Source: Bacteroidales bacterium UBA2295
Lineage (GTDB): Bacteria; Bacteroidota; Bacteroidia; Bacteroidales; Tenuifilaceae
Direction of reading: 5' to 3'
NCBI GenBank assembly: GCA_002345825.1
Contig: DDWD01000163.1
Location: 1-47,268, forward strand
DNA: 47,268 nt
Made by a program: the position numbers and the translations under genes. Within the stretch, counting starts at the first letter, position 1. Each line of letters starts with the position of its first letter. The notes below the pieces were generated by a model. It ran no database searches, was not told the DNA's origin, and saw only the letters and a program-made list of their open reading frames with translations. Below are positions 34,376-43,500 of this stretch, in pieces.

Positions 34376-35237
34376 AATATGATTGGTCTTTCACAAGTTT
34401 TTCAATTACCAAAGCTACCTCCTTGCTATGCGAGCGCCTACTGTCAACCAAATCGACATACTTACAACCCCTAATTGCTTTGGATATACTTAACGCCTCG
34501 TTGTGACTATGGAAACTATCCTTTGAGGCGCCAATCACCAAACAGGTTGCTTCAATTTTGGGCAAGGACTCCCAGATGCTAAACCGAGCCATTGCCCGTA
34601 CGGTAGTGGCCAATCGTTTTGGGTTGGCCTGGTCGAGATTGCGACAATTTATCTCGTAAATCTCTCTATCCTTATCAATATCGATGGTAAAATTGCGCAT
34701 ATACCATTTTACAAAAGGTTTTATCACTCCATAAAGCGGCACACCAACCCAGGTTAGCGCAAGCAACCAGCGAGGCCACGGAAAGCTTGCCGAGGGTTGA
34801 ACCAGTACTGCTAACTCTGGGTTTAACATTTTATTTGCCAGCAAAACTGCCGAACCAGAGGCCGCCAAGGAGTAGCTAATCATAACATAAGCTTTATCGG
34901 CCAAGCCAAGCGCTTGAATCGCAGCGGGAATATCAGTAGCAATATCGGGAACAGAAAAACCTACAGGCGAGGAAACTTTTGCAGACCCCTTCTCTCTAGT
35001 CTCTACATAGTAAACGGTGTGCGTAGATGTTAGCTCTACCAGCAAATCCTTGAAACTATCGATAACGCCAGCCAGTCCAGGAATAAGGACAATTGGTGGC
35101 AGATTAGCATTTGCACTTGGCGTGAAGGTAATTACACGCAAGCTAATATTGGCACTTGTTTTAATAAACTGAGTAGCCCAAGTTGTTTGCGGTGCACAGT
35201 ATGCAGAGAAGTTAGATTCAGAATTTTTATTAACCAT
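34365..35237 (-). CDS. Alpha/beta hydrolase family protein
   Basis: The 290-aa protein has the fold's VLIPGLAG oxyanion-hole region, a nucleophile elbow SYSLAAS (a departure from Gly-x-Ser-x-Gly), an acid in GASKDSF, and a late His in RRSHSKE. The substrate is unknown; esterase or lipase-like activity is likely. A GTG at 35261 gives a longer frame, but the putative promoter box at 35261-35268 overlaps it, so the ATG at 35237 is preferred. It is first gene of the operon with the 180-aa, SWIM and AlkD genes. Confidence 0.82.
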   Translation of the reverse strand: MVNKNSESNFSAYCAPQTTWATQFIKTSANISLRVITFTPSANANLPPIVLIPGLAGVIDSFKDLLVELTSTHTVYYVETREKGSAKVSSPVGFSVPDIATDIPAAIQALGLADKAYVMISYSLAASGSAVLLANKMLNPELAVLVQPSASFPWPRWLLALTWVGVPLYGVIKPFVKWYMRNFTIDIDKDREIYEINCRNLDQANPKRLATTVRAMARFSIWESLPKIEATCLVIGASKDSFHSHNEALSISKAIRGCKYVDLVDSRRSHSKEVALVIEKLVKDQSYYEA

Positions 35238-35260
35238 ATCGAAACAATGTGTAGCGTACA

Positions 35261-35268
35261 CAAAGATA
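35261..35268 (-). promoter_or_regulatory. Putative -7 box of the hydrolase-SWIM-AlkD operon
   Basis: The minus strand reads TATCTTTG, matching TAnnTTTG, with a predicted transcript start about 17 bases before the ATG at 35237. The nearest TTG upstream is about 25 bases away, longer than ideal. Confidence 0.5.
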
Positions 35269-35278
35269 AAAACTAAAA

Positions 35279-35315
35279 CAAAAAAGCGACCACCAATTCA
35301 CTTGGCAGCCGCTTT
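35279..35315 (-). terminator. Terminator of the FISUMP-trefoil gene
   Basis: On the minus strand AAAAGCGGCTGCC and GGTGGTCGCTTTTTT form an imperfect stem around a short loop and are followed by a T-rich tract. It lies 26 bases past the stop at 35341. Confidence 0.75.
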
Positions 35316-35340
35316 TGCGGATTGCTCGTTTGCCAACTCT

Positions 35341-36525
35341 CTACTCAGGCACATTGTAGTCAATCTCCCACATAGCGCTGTGCCAACCGGGAGAGATTTC
35401 GGTGCAGTTTAAACCATTTTCAATATTGATGTAAGTGCCCTTCCAGCGGTTCTTAATTTTCACATAGTTGGTTCCCTCAACAGGTTCAATCTCCCACATG
35501 GCGCTGTGCCAACCGGGGGCAATATCGGTACAGCCAAAGCCATTCTCCACATTAAGGTAGGTTCCTTTCCAACGGTTTTTAATTCTCACGTATCCCTCAA
35601 CGGGTTCAAATATCCACATAGCGCTGTGCCAGCCGGGGGCAATTTCGCCAACGGCAAGCCCATTCTCAATATTTATTGATGTGCCCTTCCACCTATTCTT
35701 TATATTGAAAAACTTATCATCTTGTTTCTTTTTTTCGCTAACCTTAGCATTTTTAATGCTACCCGATGCACTAGCCATACCTTCAGCATCCTTAACCAGC
35801 CTAATGGCAAGTCCGAATTTTTTATTATTTCCAGCCTGAGTTAAATCGTCATTCACATAAGACATAACTTGGTAAAATGCTGATGTGGACGAGCTTTCTG
35901 TTGCACTCCACATATAACTTTGGGTTTCAAAATACATAAACCTATTGTAATCTGTTATGTGACCACTGGGCAATGCAGTAAACCCCGACTCGTTGGTTGC
36001 ATCCTTGTTGGGTGCTTTCCAATGAACGGTTCCTGCCTCCTTCAGTTTTCCGCCAGCAGTAAACTTACTGCCAAGGGCTTTGGCAAGCGCAGCCCAATCG
36101 TCGTTGGTTGGCACGCGCCAGCCCTCGGGAGCAATTTTGCCCGTAGCAATGGTGTACCAGTTATACAGCAAGCCATAGGTGGCAATTAAGGTAGGGTCGT
36201 TGGAATTTTCGTTGGTGCAATAGGCTCCACCTGTTTGCTTGCTCCACTCGCCACTGCTAACCCTAGGAATGGGCGTTCCGTCGTTGTATTTTGTTGTGCG
36301 GAGATTTTCGGCCATCCAAATCTGATTACCAATCTGTACCGTTTTGTATTCGTTCCCATCCTGATCGGTCATGGTACCATAGGTAACAGCGGGATTAAAA
36401 ACTGCGGTAGATTTTGCAGCTCTTGCGTTCTCACCTTTTCTATCGACTTTAGTTTGACCAATTGCACTAAATCCGATTACAATAAGTGAAATCAAAACTA
36501 TCTGTTTTGCATATCTTAAAATCAT
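35341..36525 (-). CDS. Secreted FISUMP-domain protein with C-terminal beta-trefoil-like repeats
   Basis: The signal peptide is IVLISLIVIGFSAIGQ. A FISUMP domain (about 50-245) follows, with TVQIGNQIWMAENLR, YGLLYNWYT, GWRVPTNDDW, SGFTALPSG and WSATESS, known mostly from surface or secreted proteins of Fibrobacter and Bacteroidota. After a Lys-rich linker come three repeats of about 41 residues, each with IKNRWKGT, N-h-ENG and PGWHSAMW. Three such units total about 125 residues, the size of a ricin-type trefoil lectin, so carbohydrate binding is a reasonable guess. The gene is monocistronic with its own terminator. No catalytic motif seen. Confidence 0.85.
   Translation of the reverse strand: MILRYAKQIVLISLIVIGFSAIGQTKVDRKGENARAAKSTAVFNPAVTYGTMTDQDGNEYKTVQIGNQIWMAENLRTTKYNDGTPIPRVSSGEWSKQTGGAYCTNENSNDPTLIATYGLLYNWYTIATGKIAPEGWRVPTNDDWAALAKALGSKFTAGGKLKEAGTVHWKAPNKDATNESGFTALPSGHITDYNRFMYFETQSYMWSATESSSTSAFYQVMSYVNDDLTQAGNNKKFGLAIRLVKDAEGMASASGSIKNAKVSEKKKQDDKFFNIKNRWKGTSINIENGLAVGEIAPGWHSAMWIFEPVEGYVRIKNRWKGTYLNVENGFGCTDIAPGWHSAMWEIEPVEGTNYVKIKNRWKGTYINIENGLNCTEISPGWHSAMWEIDYNVPE
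35345..35706 (-). repeat. Three-fold repeat of about 123 bp encoding the trefoil-like units
   Basis: The phrase catagcgctgtgccaaccgg (mirroring PGWHSAM) occurs with minor changes near 35372, 35498 and 35618, and a CTTCCA/CTTTCCA + GGTT phrase (RWKG) recurs near 35440, 35566 and 35686. The units are highly similar, pointing to recent duplication or strong constraint. Confidence 0.88.
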
Positions 36526-37090
36526 AATATTGTGGTTTTATCCCTACTTAAAAAAAGGCATCGGGTATCCTTTTGATTAACAATCTAATATATTCGTATC
36601 ATTTTAGTTGCAGAGATAGTTAGTTGCAGGCAGCAATGGGTAATGAAAAAGATTTACAAAAAGATTTCTAGCGTACTAAGTTAGCAAATATGAGGTGAGA
36701 GGAAGCAATGAATACATAAAACCCAGAAAAAAGTTGAGTAATGGCAATTGCAGCTATGTAAAGAATCTTGATTAAGAAAAGGTTGAACTGAAACTTGGAG
36801 ACTGCATTATTTTCAGCAAGAGTAATGAGTTACAAAATATCTTTGGATAATTTTCTCATACATATTCTCACTTTTTAACAAAAACCTTCTACTGCACTAA
36901 CAGAGTGCCTCAACTCGTAGGACAGCAAAGGATAAACGAACCATAATATCAAGAAAATATATCTCGTTTAATTCCTGCAGTTTAAATCATTACACAAAGA
37001 TAGGTTACCTATCCTAGCCAAACTATAATTAGGTAACCTAATAAGGGGGCATTTTTTGGGGATTTGTATGCATTAGCTTGATCTACCCAA

Positions 37091-37130
37091 AACAAAAAAA
37101 CGCTCTAAAACCAAGTGTTTTAGAGCGTTT
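37091..37130. terminator. Strong bidirectional terminator
   Basis: CGCTCTAAAA (37101-37110) pairs perfectly with TTTTAGAGCG (37118-37127). The minus-strand T-run (TTTTTTTGTT) is the better one, so it most likely ended a minus-strand RNA whose 3' end lies near 37152. Confidence 0.88.
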
Positions 37131-37151
37131 TGAAATCTTTTGAATTCGTTT

Positions 37152-37290
37152 TGGTGGAGCTGGCCAGTCCAGCCTATCCCTTTATTCACAGTGCTTTCAG
37201 AAGTCGTTGACCCGGGATTGACCCACTTTGAGGTTCTGGAGCGTTTGCTCTAAAATTCGAGACCAAACGGCTCCGGGGGTTCGGGAGTGT
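37152..37290 (-). other. Possible tmRNA/tRNA 3'-end fragment (attachment-site scar)
   Basis: The minus strand ends in CCAGCTCCACCA (37163-37152), the usual 3' end of bacterial tmRNA (acceptor stem plus CCA), 25 bases before a strong terminator. Upstream of it the expected T-loop (GGTTCGA with matching stem) and the rest of ssrA are absent or unrecognisable, and the Crp/Fnr gene begins within 325 bases. It is therefore at best a 3' fragment, as integrases leave at the far end of an island. Alternatively the match is chance or a tRNA relic. Confidence 0.35.
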
Positions 37291-37474
37291 TATCAAATCA
37301 AATATAGGATAAACCAATGGAAATTACAAATGGCTTAAATTGTTAAAACAACTATTAAAAACAGTTATTTATTTACTGAATCTATTTGAAAGTGATATAA
37401 AGTTACCAGAACTCTCATTTTTTGAACTCCTTGCGGAATAAATACGTTAACATTTCTGTAAACATTACGGAACA

Positions 37475-38065
37475 ATGAAAGAATTTAGCTTCACAAGTTT
37501 TCTTACATCGAATTTAAATGTTGAAGAAAATGATATTACGGCTTTAACCGAAGATTGCAACAGGCGTGTTTATAAAAAGGATGAATTGCTTTTTCAACCA
37601 GGAATGGTTTGTAGTCATACCTTTTTTGTGGAAAAGGGTTTACTTCGCCAATACTCCATAGACCCGGCAGGAAAAGAGCATATACTGCAATTTGCCCCGG
37701 AAAATTGGTTTGTTTCCGACAGGGAGAGTGTTTACTTTAATCAGCCCTCTCAATACTTTATTCAAGCCCTTGAGGAAACGCAAGTGGTTCTGATTGATGA
37801 AGAGTTCATTCGAGTGCTGGAAAAAAAAATACCGGCTTTCCGTGATTTTAACAACCTTTTACTGCACAACCAGATACGCCACCTGCAAAACCGAATCAAT
37901 TTATTGTTAAGCGCTCTGGCCGAAGACAGGTATCTGACCTTTGTTAAAATGTACCCGGATGTTCTTCTGCGTGTTCCGCAAAAGATGGTGGCATCATACC
38001 TTGGCATAACACCGGAGGGATTAAGTCGTGTACGTAAAGAATTGGCGCGAAAAAACAAGCAATAA
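37475..38065 (+). CDS. Crp/Fnr-family transcriptional regulator
   Basis: The 196-aa protein has a cyclic-nucleotide-binding-type beta roll (about 20-120; YKKDELLFQPGMVCSHTFFVEKGLLRQY), a dimerisation helix (FRDFNNLLLHNQIRHLQNRINLLL) and a short winged-helix with MVASYLGITPEGLSRVRKEL. It lacks the Cys cluster of Fnr and the exact cAMP pocket of Crp, like many Bacteroidota homologues. A pirin gene follows 74 bases downstream on the same strand and may be under its control. Confidence 0.9.
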   Translation: MKEFSFTSFLTSNLNVEENDITALTEDCNRRVYKKDELLFQPGMVCSHTFFVEKGLLRQYSIDPAGKEHILQFAPENWFVSDRESVYFNQPSQYFIQALEETQVVLIDEEFIRVLEKKIPAFRDFNNLLLHNQIRHLQNRINLLLSALAEDRYLTFVKMYPDVLLRVPQKMVASYLGITPEGLSRVRKELARKNKQ

Positions 38066-38107
38066 TCGTTCTTAACATACATCAATGCGCCGGAGGCCGT
38101 TTCGGGG

Positions 38108-38115
38108 TAATTTTG
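38108..38115 (+). promoter_or_regulatory. Putative -7 box of the pirin gene
   Basis: TAATTTTG matches TAnnTTTG, 24 bases before the ATG at 38140. It suggests the pirin has its own promoter despite the short gap to the regulator. No TTG -33 is evident, which would fit an activator-dependent promoter. Confidence 0.5.
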
Positions 38116-38139
38116 TAATGTATTTAAAATATTATTGTT

Positions 38140-39018
38140 ATGAAAACACGTACAGTAGAATTAGTAGCGAGCCCAAGAGAGCCTCATTTTGTAGGGGATG
38201 GGTTTAGAGTGCACAATTTTATCCCAAGCGGGTACAGGCTTGATATGGAAAGAATGGATCCTTTTATTCTGTTGGATTATAATTCAAGATATCATTTTCC
38301 GCCTTCTGAAAAACCAAGGGGTGTTGGGGTGCATCCTCACCGGGGATTCGAAACGGTAACTATCGCCTACAAAGGTAAAGTAGCACACCATGACAGTAGT
38401 GGTGGTGGCGGTGTAATAGGCGAGGGAGATGTTCAATGGATGACAGCCGCCAGCGGTATCCTCCATAAAGAATACCATGAAGAGCAATGGAGTAAAAATG
38501 GGGGTGATTTTCAAATGGTACAACTATGGGTAAATCTGCCCAAAAAGGACAAAATGAGCGCTCCTAAATACCAGGATATCCTTAATGACAGGATAAGTCG
38601 CTATGAATTAGCAGAAAATGGTGGTGTTATCGAAGTTATTGCCGGGGAATATAACGGTACAAAAGGCGTAGCATCTACCTTTACGCCCATTCATATGCTT
38701 AATGCAAGATTAAATAGTGGTGGTAAAGCAGGGTTTAATTTTCCAGGGCATTATAATACGGCTTTGTTGGTGATTGAGGGTGGCATCAAAGTAAATGGTG
38801 AGGAAGAAGCTCCAACGGATTATCTGGTACTTATGGCCAATGATGGTGAAAATTTTGAAATTGAAGCGACTGAGAAGTCTGTGGTTTTGATTTTAAGTGG
38901 CAAACCTATTGGTGAACCCATCGCCGCACATGGCCCGTTTGTGATGAATACCAAAGAAGAACTAAAAAAAGCGTTTTTAGATTTTAATAGTGGTAAATTT
39001 GGATACCTTGAAGATTAA
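38140..39018 (+). CDS. Pirin-family bicupin protein
   Basis: Pirins are cupin proteins binding Fe(II) or other metals; some have quercetinase activity, others modulate metabolism or redox regulation. The 292-aa protein has the metal ligands intact: His65 and His67 in HPHRGFETVT, His109 and Glu111 in AASGILHKE, matching human pirin His56/His58/His101/Glu103. The pirin C-terminal cupin is present (NTALLVIEGGIKVNGEE, LSGKPIGEPIAAHGPFVMNT). It follows a Crp/Fnr regulator and ends at a clear terminator. Confidence 0.93.
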   Translation: MKTRTVELVASPREPHFVGDGFRVHNFIPSGYRLDMERMDPFILLDYNSRYHFPPSEKPRGVGVHPHRGFETVTIAYKGKVAHHDSSGGGGVIGEGDVQWMTAASGILHKEYHEEQWSKNGGDFQMVQLWVNLPKKDKMSAPKYQDILNDRISRYELAENGGVIEVIAGEYNGTKGVASTFTPIHMLNARLNSGGKAGFNFPGHYNTALLVIEGGIKVNGEEEAPTDYLVLMANDGENFEIEATEKSVVLILSGKPIGEPIAAHGPFVMNTKEELKKAFLDFNSGKFGYLED

Positions 39019-39071
39019 ATCGAATCTATTTCTATAATAATCAATAATTATTTTCTTATTCATGTTCATTG

Positions 39072-39100
39072 CCTCCCAGGTACAAATCTGGGAGGTTTCT
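39072..39100 (+). terminator. Terminator of the pirin gene
   Basis: CCTCCCAG (39072-39079) pairs with CTGGGAGG (39088-39095), with an 8-base loop and a short T-run after it. It also lies just beyond the stop of the convergent 84-aa gene. Confidence 0.8.
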
Positions 39101-39116
39101 GAACAATGTTTTTTAA

Positions 39117-39371
39117 TTATGTGATTGGGACATTATTATCAGGAAGTTCATTAAGCTTCCTTATTACTGTGATAGAGGGAGTGTCTGACCAGACAGAACT
39201 AAAGATATTTAAAGGTTCATCTGGATATAATCTTTGATATACGAAATCCATAAGACTCCTTTCTATCTCTATTTTTTGTTTTTGATTGGTGGGTGTGATA
39301 ACATCAGCGGTTAATATCGCACCTGTTTCATTACCATTTTTGTTGTAGATTTTTCTTACCGTTGCGTTCAT
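39117..39371 (-). CDS. Hypothetical 84-aa protein
   Basis: I do not recognise it. The protein is soluble, without Cys clusters or signal peptide; the middle (IEIERSLMDFVYQRLYP) is likely helical and flanked by beta-prone segments. It lies 41 bases after the small Cys-containing gene and is probably last in the hybrid-kinase operon. Confidence 0.6.
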   Translation of the reverse strand: MNATVRKIYNKNGNETGAILTADVITPTNQKQKIEIERSLMDFVYQRLYPDEPLNIFSSVWSDTPSITVIRKLNELPDNNVPIT

Positions 39372-39412
39372 AAATGAAAAAATTAGAAGTTAATACAAAT
39401 ATTTATTTAGTG

Positions 39413-39667
39413 TTAATTATCTTTTCTCTGTTCTATCAATTTCAGGCATTTCTCACAAATAGGTTTGTTTAAATCTTTTGTAGCCCCAATAATAATATCT
39501 AACGTGGCACCGGTACTGATATAACTTATTATTTGCTTGGTTGACATTTCTCCACAAACCGAATTTGGTTTTGAAAAGTAACAATCATCAGATGATATTT
39601 TCATTTCAAATAAATGATACACTGTTGTGTCTTTGCATTGACACCATGCATATATTTGTTTCTTCAT
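39413..39667 (-). CDS. Hypothetical 84-aa Cys-rich protein
   Basis: The protein has CQC near the N-terminus and a C-terminal CEKCLKLIEQR, with further single Cys residues, a pattern suggesting a small zinc-binding fold. No family recognised. Its start overlaps the stop of the 287-aa zinc-ribbon gene by 4 bases, implying translational coupling. Confidence 0.68.
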   Translation of the reverse strand: MKKQIYAWCQCKDTTVYHLFEMKISSDDCYFSKPNSVCGEMSTKQIISYISTGATLDIIIGATKDLNKPICEKCLKLIEQRKDN

Positions 39668-40527
39668 TTACTTGTTTGCTTTGATTCAATTAAACTCTCC
39701 AATTCCTTCACAAATTCTTCAATTGTATTGACATTATTAGCGAATTTATCCATTGTAATTTCTTCATCAGGGATGTTGTTGTAATATGAGCAATAAAAAG
39801 TATTAATAATCTCATTAACTTTTCTAAAATCAGGCAATTCAATGCCAAAGACATTTTTATATAAACAATTTGTAAGGGATAAATTTCTGTATGAAGTATT
39901 TAACAATTCTTTTTTGACAATGTCGTTAACCTGATGTATTTTATCATATATTTCACTCAGGTTGAATTTTTGCTGCCTAATGTATGGAAAGGTTTTGATA
40001 TAGCGTTTTAAATATTCTTCATTTGAATAGACTTTTTGTATTAATACAGACGCCATGTACTGCTCCAAATAGGCAATTAAAGCAACATAGCATTTTTTAA
40101 TCAAAATTTTTTGTGTTGATATGGGTAAATGTTCAAGGTTGCAATTGGTTTTGAATTGCTCTGTTTCTTTAAAAAACAACCTGGATGTTTCGGAAGTGGT
40201 AAGTATCTGTTTAATCCTTTCATCATAATCTCTTTCCGCTTTCTCGAGATTGGTAATTACACTTAATATGTTTTCCTTGTTAATATTATCGATATTCACC
40301 CATCCACCAGTTACATTGACAGATACATGCGTTTTGAACTCCTTTTGACAATTACTACAAATTGTAATTTCAGTGTTTTCTTTTACTGCGTCTAATGAAA
40401 TTTCAGATTCATAGTCCTGATTAGGAACACGAATATCGTTGCTTAATATCTCATCTCCGCAATTACTGCAAAGAAACCTGACCCGAATGCTGCGCACACC
40501 TAAAGGAATAAACTCATTACTACACAT
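39664..40527 (-). CDS. Zinc-ribbon protein with HEPN-like helical C-terminus, unknown function
   Basis: The 287-aa N-terminus has two CxxC pairs, FLCSNCGDE and ICSNCQKEF, enough for a zinc ribbon. After residue 120 it is helical; the segment LPDFRKVNEIINTF ... ITMDKFANNVNTIEEFVKELE resembles the layout of RiboL-PSP-HEPN-type domains, but the RxxxxH motif of active HEPN RNases is missing, so any resemblance is weak. It starts 3 bases after the hybrid kinase stop and overlaps the next gene by 4 bases. Confidence 0.7.
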   Translation of the reverse strand: MCSNEFIPLGVRSIRVRFLCSNCGDEILSNDIRVPNQDYESEISLDAVKENTEITICSNCQKEFKTHVSVNVTGGWVNIDNINKENILSVITNLEKAERDYDERIKQILTTSETSRLFFKETEQFKTNCNLEHLPISTQKILIKKCYVALIAYLEQYMASVLIQKVYSNEEYLKRYIKTFPYIRQQKFNLSEIYDKIHQVNDIVKKELLNTSYRNLSLTNCLYKNVFGIELPDFRKVNEIINTFYCSYYNNIPDEEITMDKFANNVNTIEEFVKELESLIESKQTSK

Positions 40528-40530
40528 ACT

Positions 40531-43500
40531 TTAATCCTGTTTATTTTTTCTTAGTGCTTTTATTATCTGAAATAATTCTTTGGTGTTAATTGGTTTTGAA
40601 ATAAAAGCATTACAACCCGAGGCCAATGCTTTATCCTTATCTTCTTGTGTTGTATAGGCTGTTTGCGCAATAATGGGTATTCCAGGTTGCAGTTGTTTTA
40701 TCCTTTTGGTGGCTTCAAAGCCATCCATAACAGGCATTTTAATATCCATTAATATGATATCAAAATCGGATGTTTTTTGAATTTGCTCTACTGCTTCCTG
40801 GCCATTTTTTGCATGAACGATGGAGAATTCATCTTCTGAATAGTCTGTTAGGATTGCTTCAAGGTATAAAAAATTTATTTCTTCATCCTCGGCAATCAAT
40901 ATTTTTTGAACCCCGGTTTCAACTAATGCTTCCTCAGTTTTCATCGTATTATAATTTTGTAGTTCATCTTTTGTCGGTTTATAAGGGATGGTAAGGTAGA
41001 ATGTAGAGCCTTCACCTTTTACAGACTCAACATTAATATTTCCTCCCAATAATTCAATATTCTCTTTGGCAATTGAAAGCCCAAGGCCCAAGCCGCCAAC
41101 ATTTTGTGTCAGGTCTTTATTTTCCTGTGAAAACCTGATGAAAATGCTTTGCAGGTTTTCCGGACTGATACCTATACCAGTATCTTTTACAAATAATATC
41201 ATACTGTTTTTTTCAAGCTCATAACCAAATTCAACTGAGCCTTTTGAAGTAAATTTGATGGCATTTTCAAGTATATTATTGAGGGCTTTTAGTAATTTGG
41301 TTTTATCTGTTATTATTTGACTTTCCTGTTTGGTTAACTGTTTTTTAATATATAGTTGAATTCCTTTTTCTTTTGCCTTGAGATTAAACAATGTAAATTG
41401 CTCCATTAATAATTCGTTAAGATTTACGGGGGCAAATACCGGCTGAACCTGTCTGGTTTCTAAATATGATATCTCAAGAATATCATCCAGAATATTTATT
41501 AACTGATAACAACTCGTTTGTATAATACTAACGTATTGACGCTTGCTTTCATTTGGTAATTCTTCTTTTGTGAGCAATTCAGCAAAACCCATTATACCGT
41601 TCATGGGAGTGCGGATTTCATGGGACATATTCCGTAGAAACTCCGATTTTAACCGATCACTCTCTTCTGCTTTTTCTTTGGCTTTGACAAGTTGCTGTTC
41701 GTACTGTTTTTTTTCAGTAGTATCAATGATAAACCCCTCGATGCCAATAATTTTATTACCCTCTTTTACAGGTCCAGCGGAAAAAGTATGGTAACCCACT
41801 GAGCCATCTTTACATTTTCTGCTAAATTCGCCACAAGTAAATGCCGGATTCTGATTAATTATCCCTGTTACAAATGCTTTGGATTGTTCAATATCATCAA
41901 TCTTTTGAACATATGTGAAATGTTTACCAATAACTTCATCTTTATTTGCGAATTTATACAGGCTTAACCATGCTTTGTTAACCCGTTGAAAGTATCCTTC
42001 TTTATTAATAAAAAAGTAACCTGCTTCCGTATTTTCAATAATTGAATTAAGCCTGCGTTCATTTTCTTCAGCCTGAATTTTTGCTTGTATTATTCCATCC
42101 TTAAATTCGGATTCTTTAAGATAAGATTTTAATAGTGGCGCAATTAGTCTTGCAACCCTCTGCATTTGTTCCTTATGGCGTGATGAGAAATTTACCTGGC
42201 AGTTTGCCAATACAAATTGTCCCATAAGTTCTTTTGAATCACTTATTGCAACAGCGATGGCATTTTTTAGATGAATATGGCCATTAGGTACATTTATTCC
42301 TTCATTTTTAAATAAGGTTTTTCTTTGTTTTAAGCTCTCACCCCATAATCCTCCCCATTTTTCTTTTGGAAATACGATATCTTTTTCAGATGAATTACAT
42401 TTCTCCCATATTGAATGTGTCATTGAGGGGCAAATCAGGTCTTCTTTTTTGTTGATGTATCCAATATACCCAAACTCACATTCAAAATGCGATGTCAGAA
42501 TATTGTTAAGTGTATCAAATAATTCATAATTGGTATACCTTGCAAATGCTTCGGTTATTTCTTTTTCGATTATCAGGTTTTGCTCATTTTTCTTTTTTTC
42601 ACTCACGTCATGAAAGATCACAGCAAAATTATTTTCATTTGGCGAATAAGCAACTACACTATAATATCTGTCCAATTCAACTGAATAACTCTCAAAATGC
42701 ATGGGTTTTCCGGTTTTTGCAACCTCTCCATATTTTTCAATCCACGATTGCTCAGTTTTGGGCAGTAATTGCTTAACTGTTTTACCAATAATCTCAACTG
42801 GATTTAATCCGGTCAACTCGCCAAATGCTTTGTTTGCCATTTTAAACTCATAATCAATCGGCTGGCATTCATTGTCATAAACCATTTCATGCACAGCAAA
42901 TCCTTGTTCCATATTTTCGAAAAGTTGTCTGAATTTTTTTTCACTTAACTCGATTATTCTTCTGGAATTATATAGTTCTTCATTCGTTTGTCTGAGTTCT
43001 TCATTTAGAGCTTCATATTCCTGATTCTTGTTTTTAAATTCGTTCTCAATAATTTTTCTTTCCGTAATATCCCTGAAGATGACTACCCTTCTTGTGTCCT
43101 TTTTATCTGATGTATTCTTTCCGAAAATCTCAACCCATATTTCTGTACCATCATTTTTTATCGCTTTAGCCTCGTATGGTTTATCATACCCAATAGCCAT
43201 ATTCTGCTTAATTTGCTCCTGAAAATTTTTATGGAACAGCTTTTCAATCTGCATTTCACCAAGTAATTCTTCTTTGGGATAACCAAATATTTTAGTTAAT
43301 GCCTTGTTAATATCTATAACTATTCCATTTTGATGTACTGCAATGCCTTCATGCGCCATGTCAGATAAAAACCTGAATTTTTCTTCACTGATTGTTAGTT
43401 TTTCATTTACCTGATATAACTCTTCGTTGTTTGAGCGTAATTCTTCTTCCAATGTTCTGAGGTCTTGGTTTTTAGATTCAAGCTCCCTTGTTCTTTCTTT

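Larger units (their letters stand above)
36526..37474. other. Gene-poor interval with terminator and RNA-gene 3'-end remnant
   Basis: 36526-37080 shows no convincing gene or structure. At 37091-37130 lies a strong terminator, at 37152-37163 a minus-strand CCAGCTCCACCA, and 37160-37290 is more GC-rich and contains fragments resembling a T-arm (cccgggattgaccc) without forming a complete tRNA or tmRNA that I can fold. 37291-37474 is AT-rich leader of the Crp/Fnr gene. Confidence 0.65.

Noticed and set aside
37160..37290. An intact tRNA or tmRNA gene
   Set aside because: Only the 3' dozen bases match; I could not form acceptor, anticodon and T arms from the remaining sequence.
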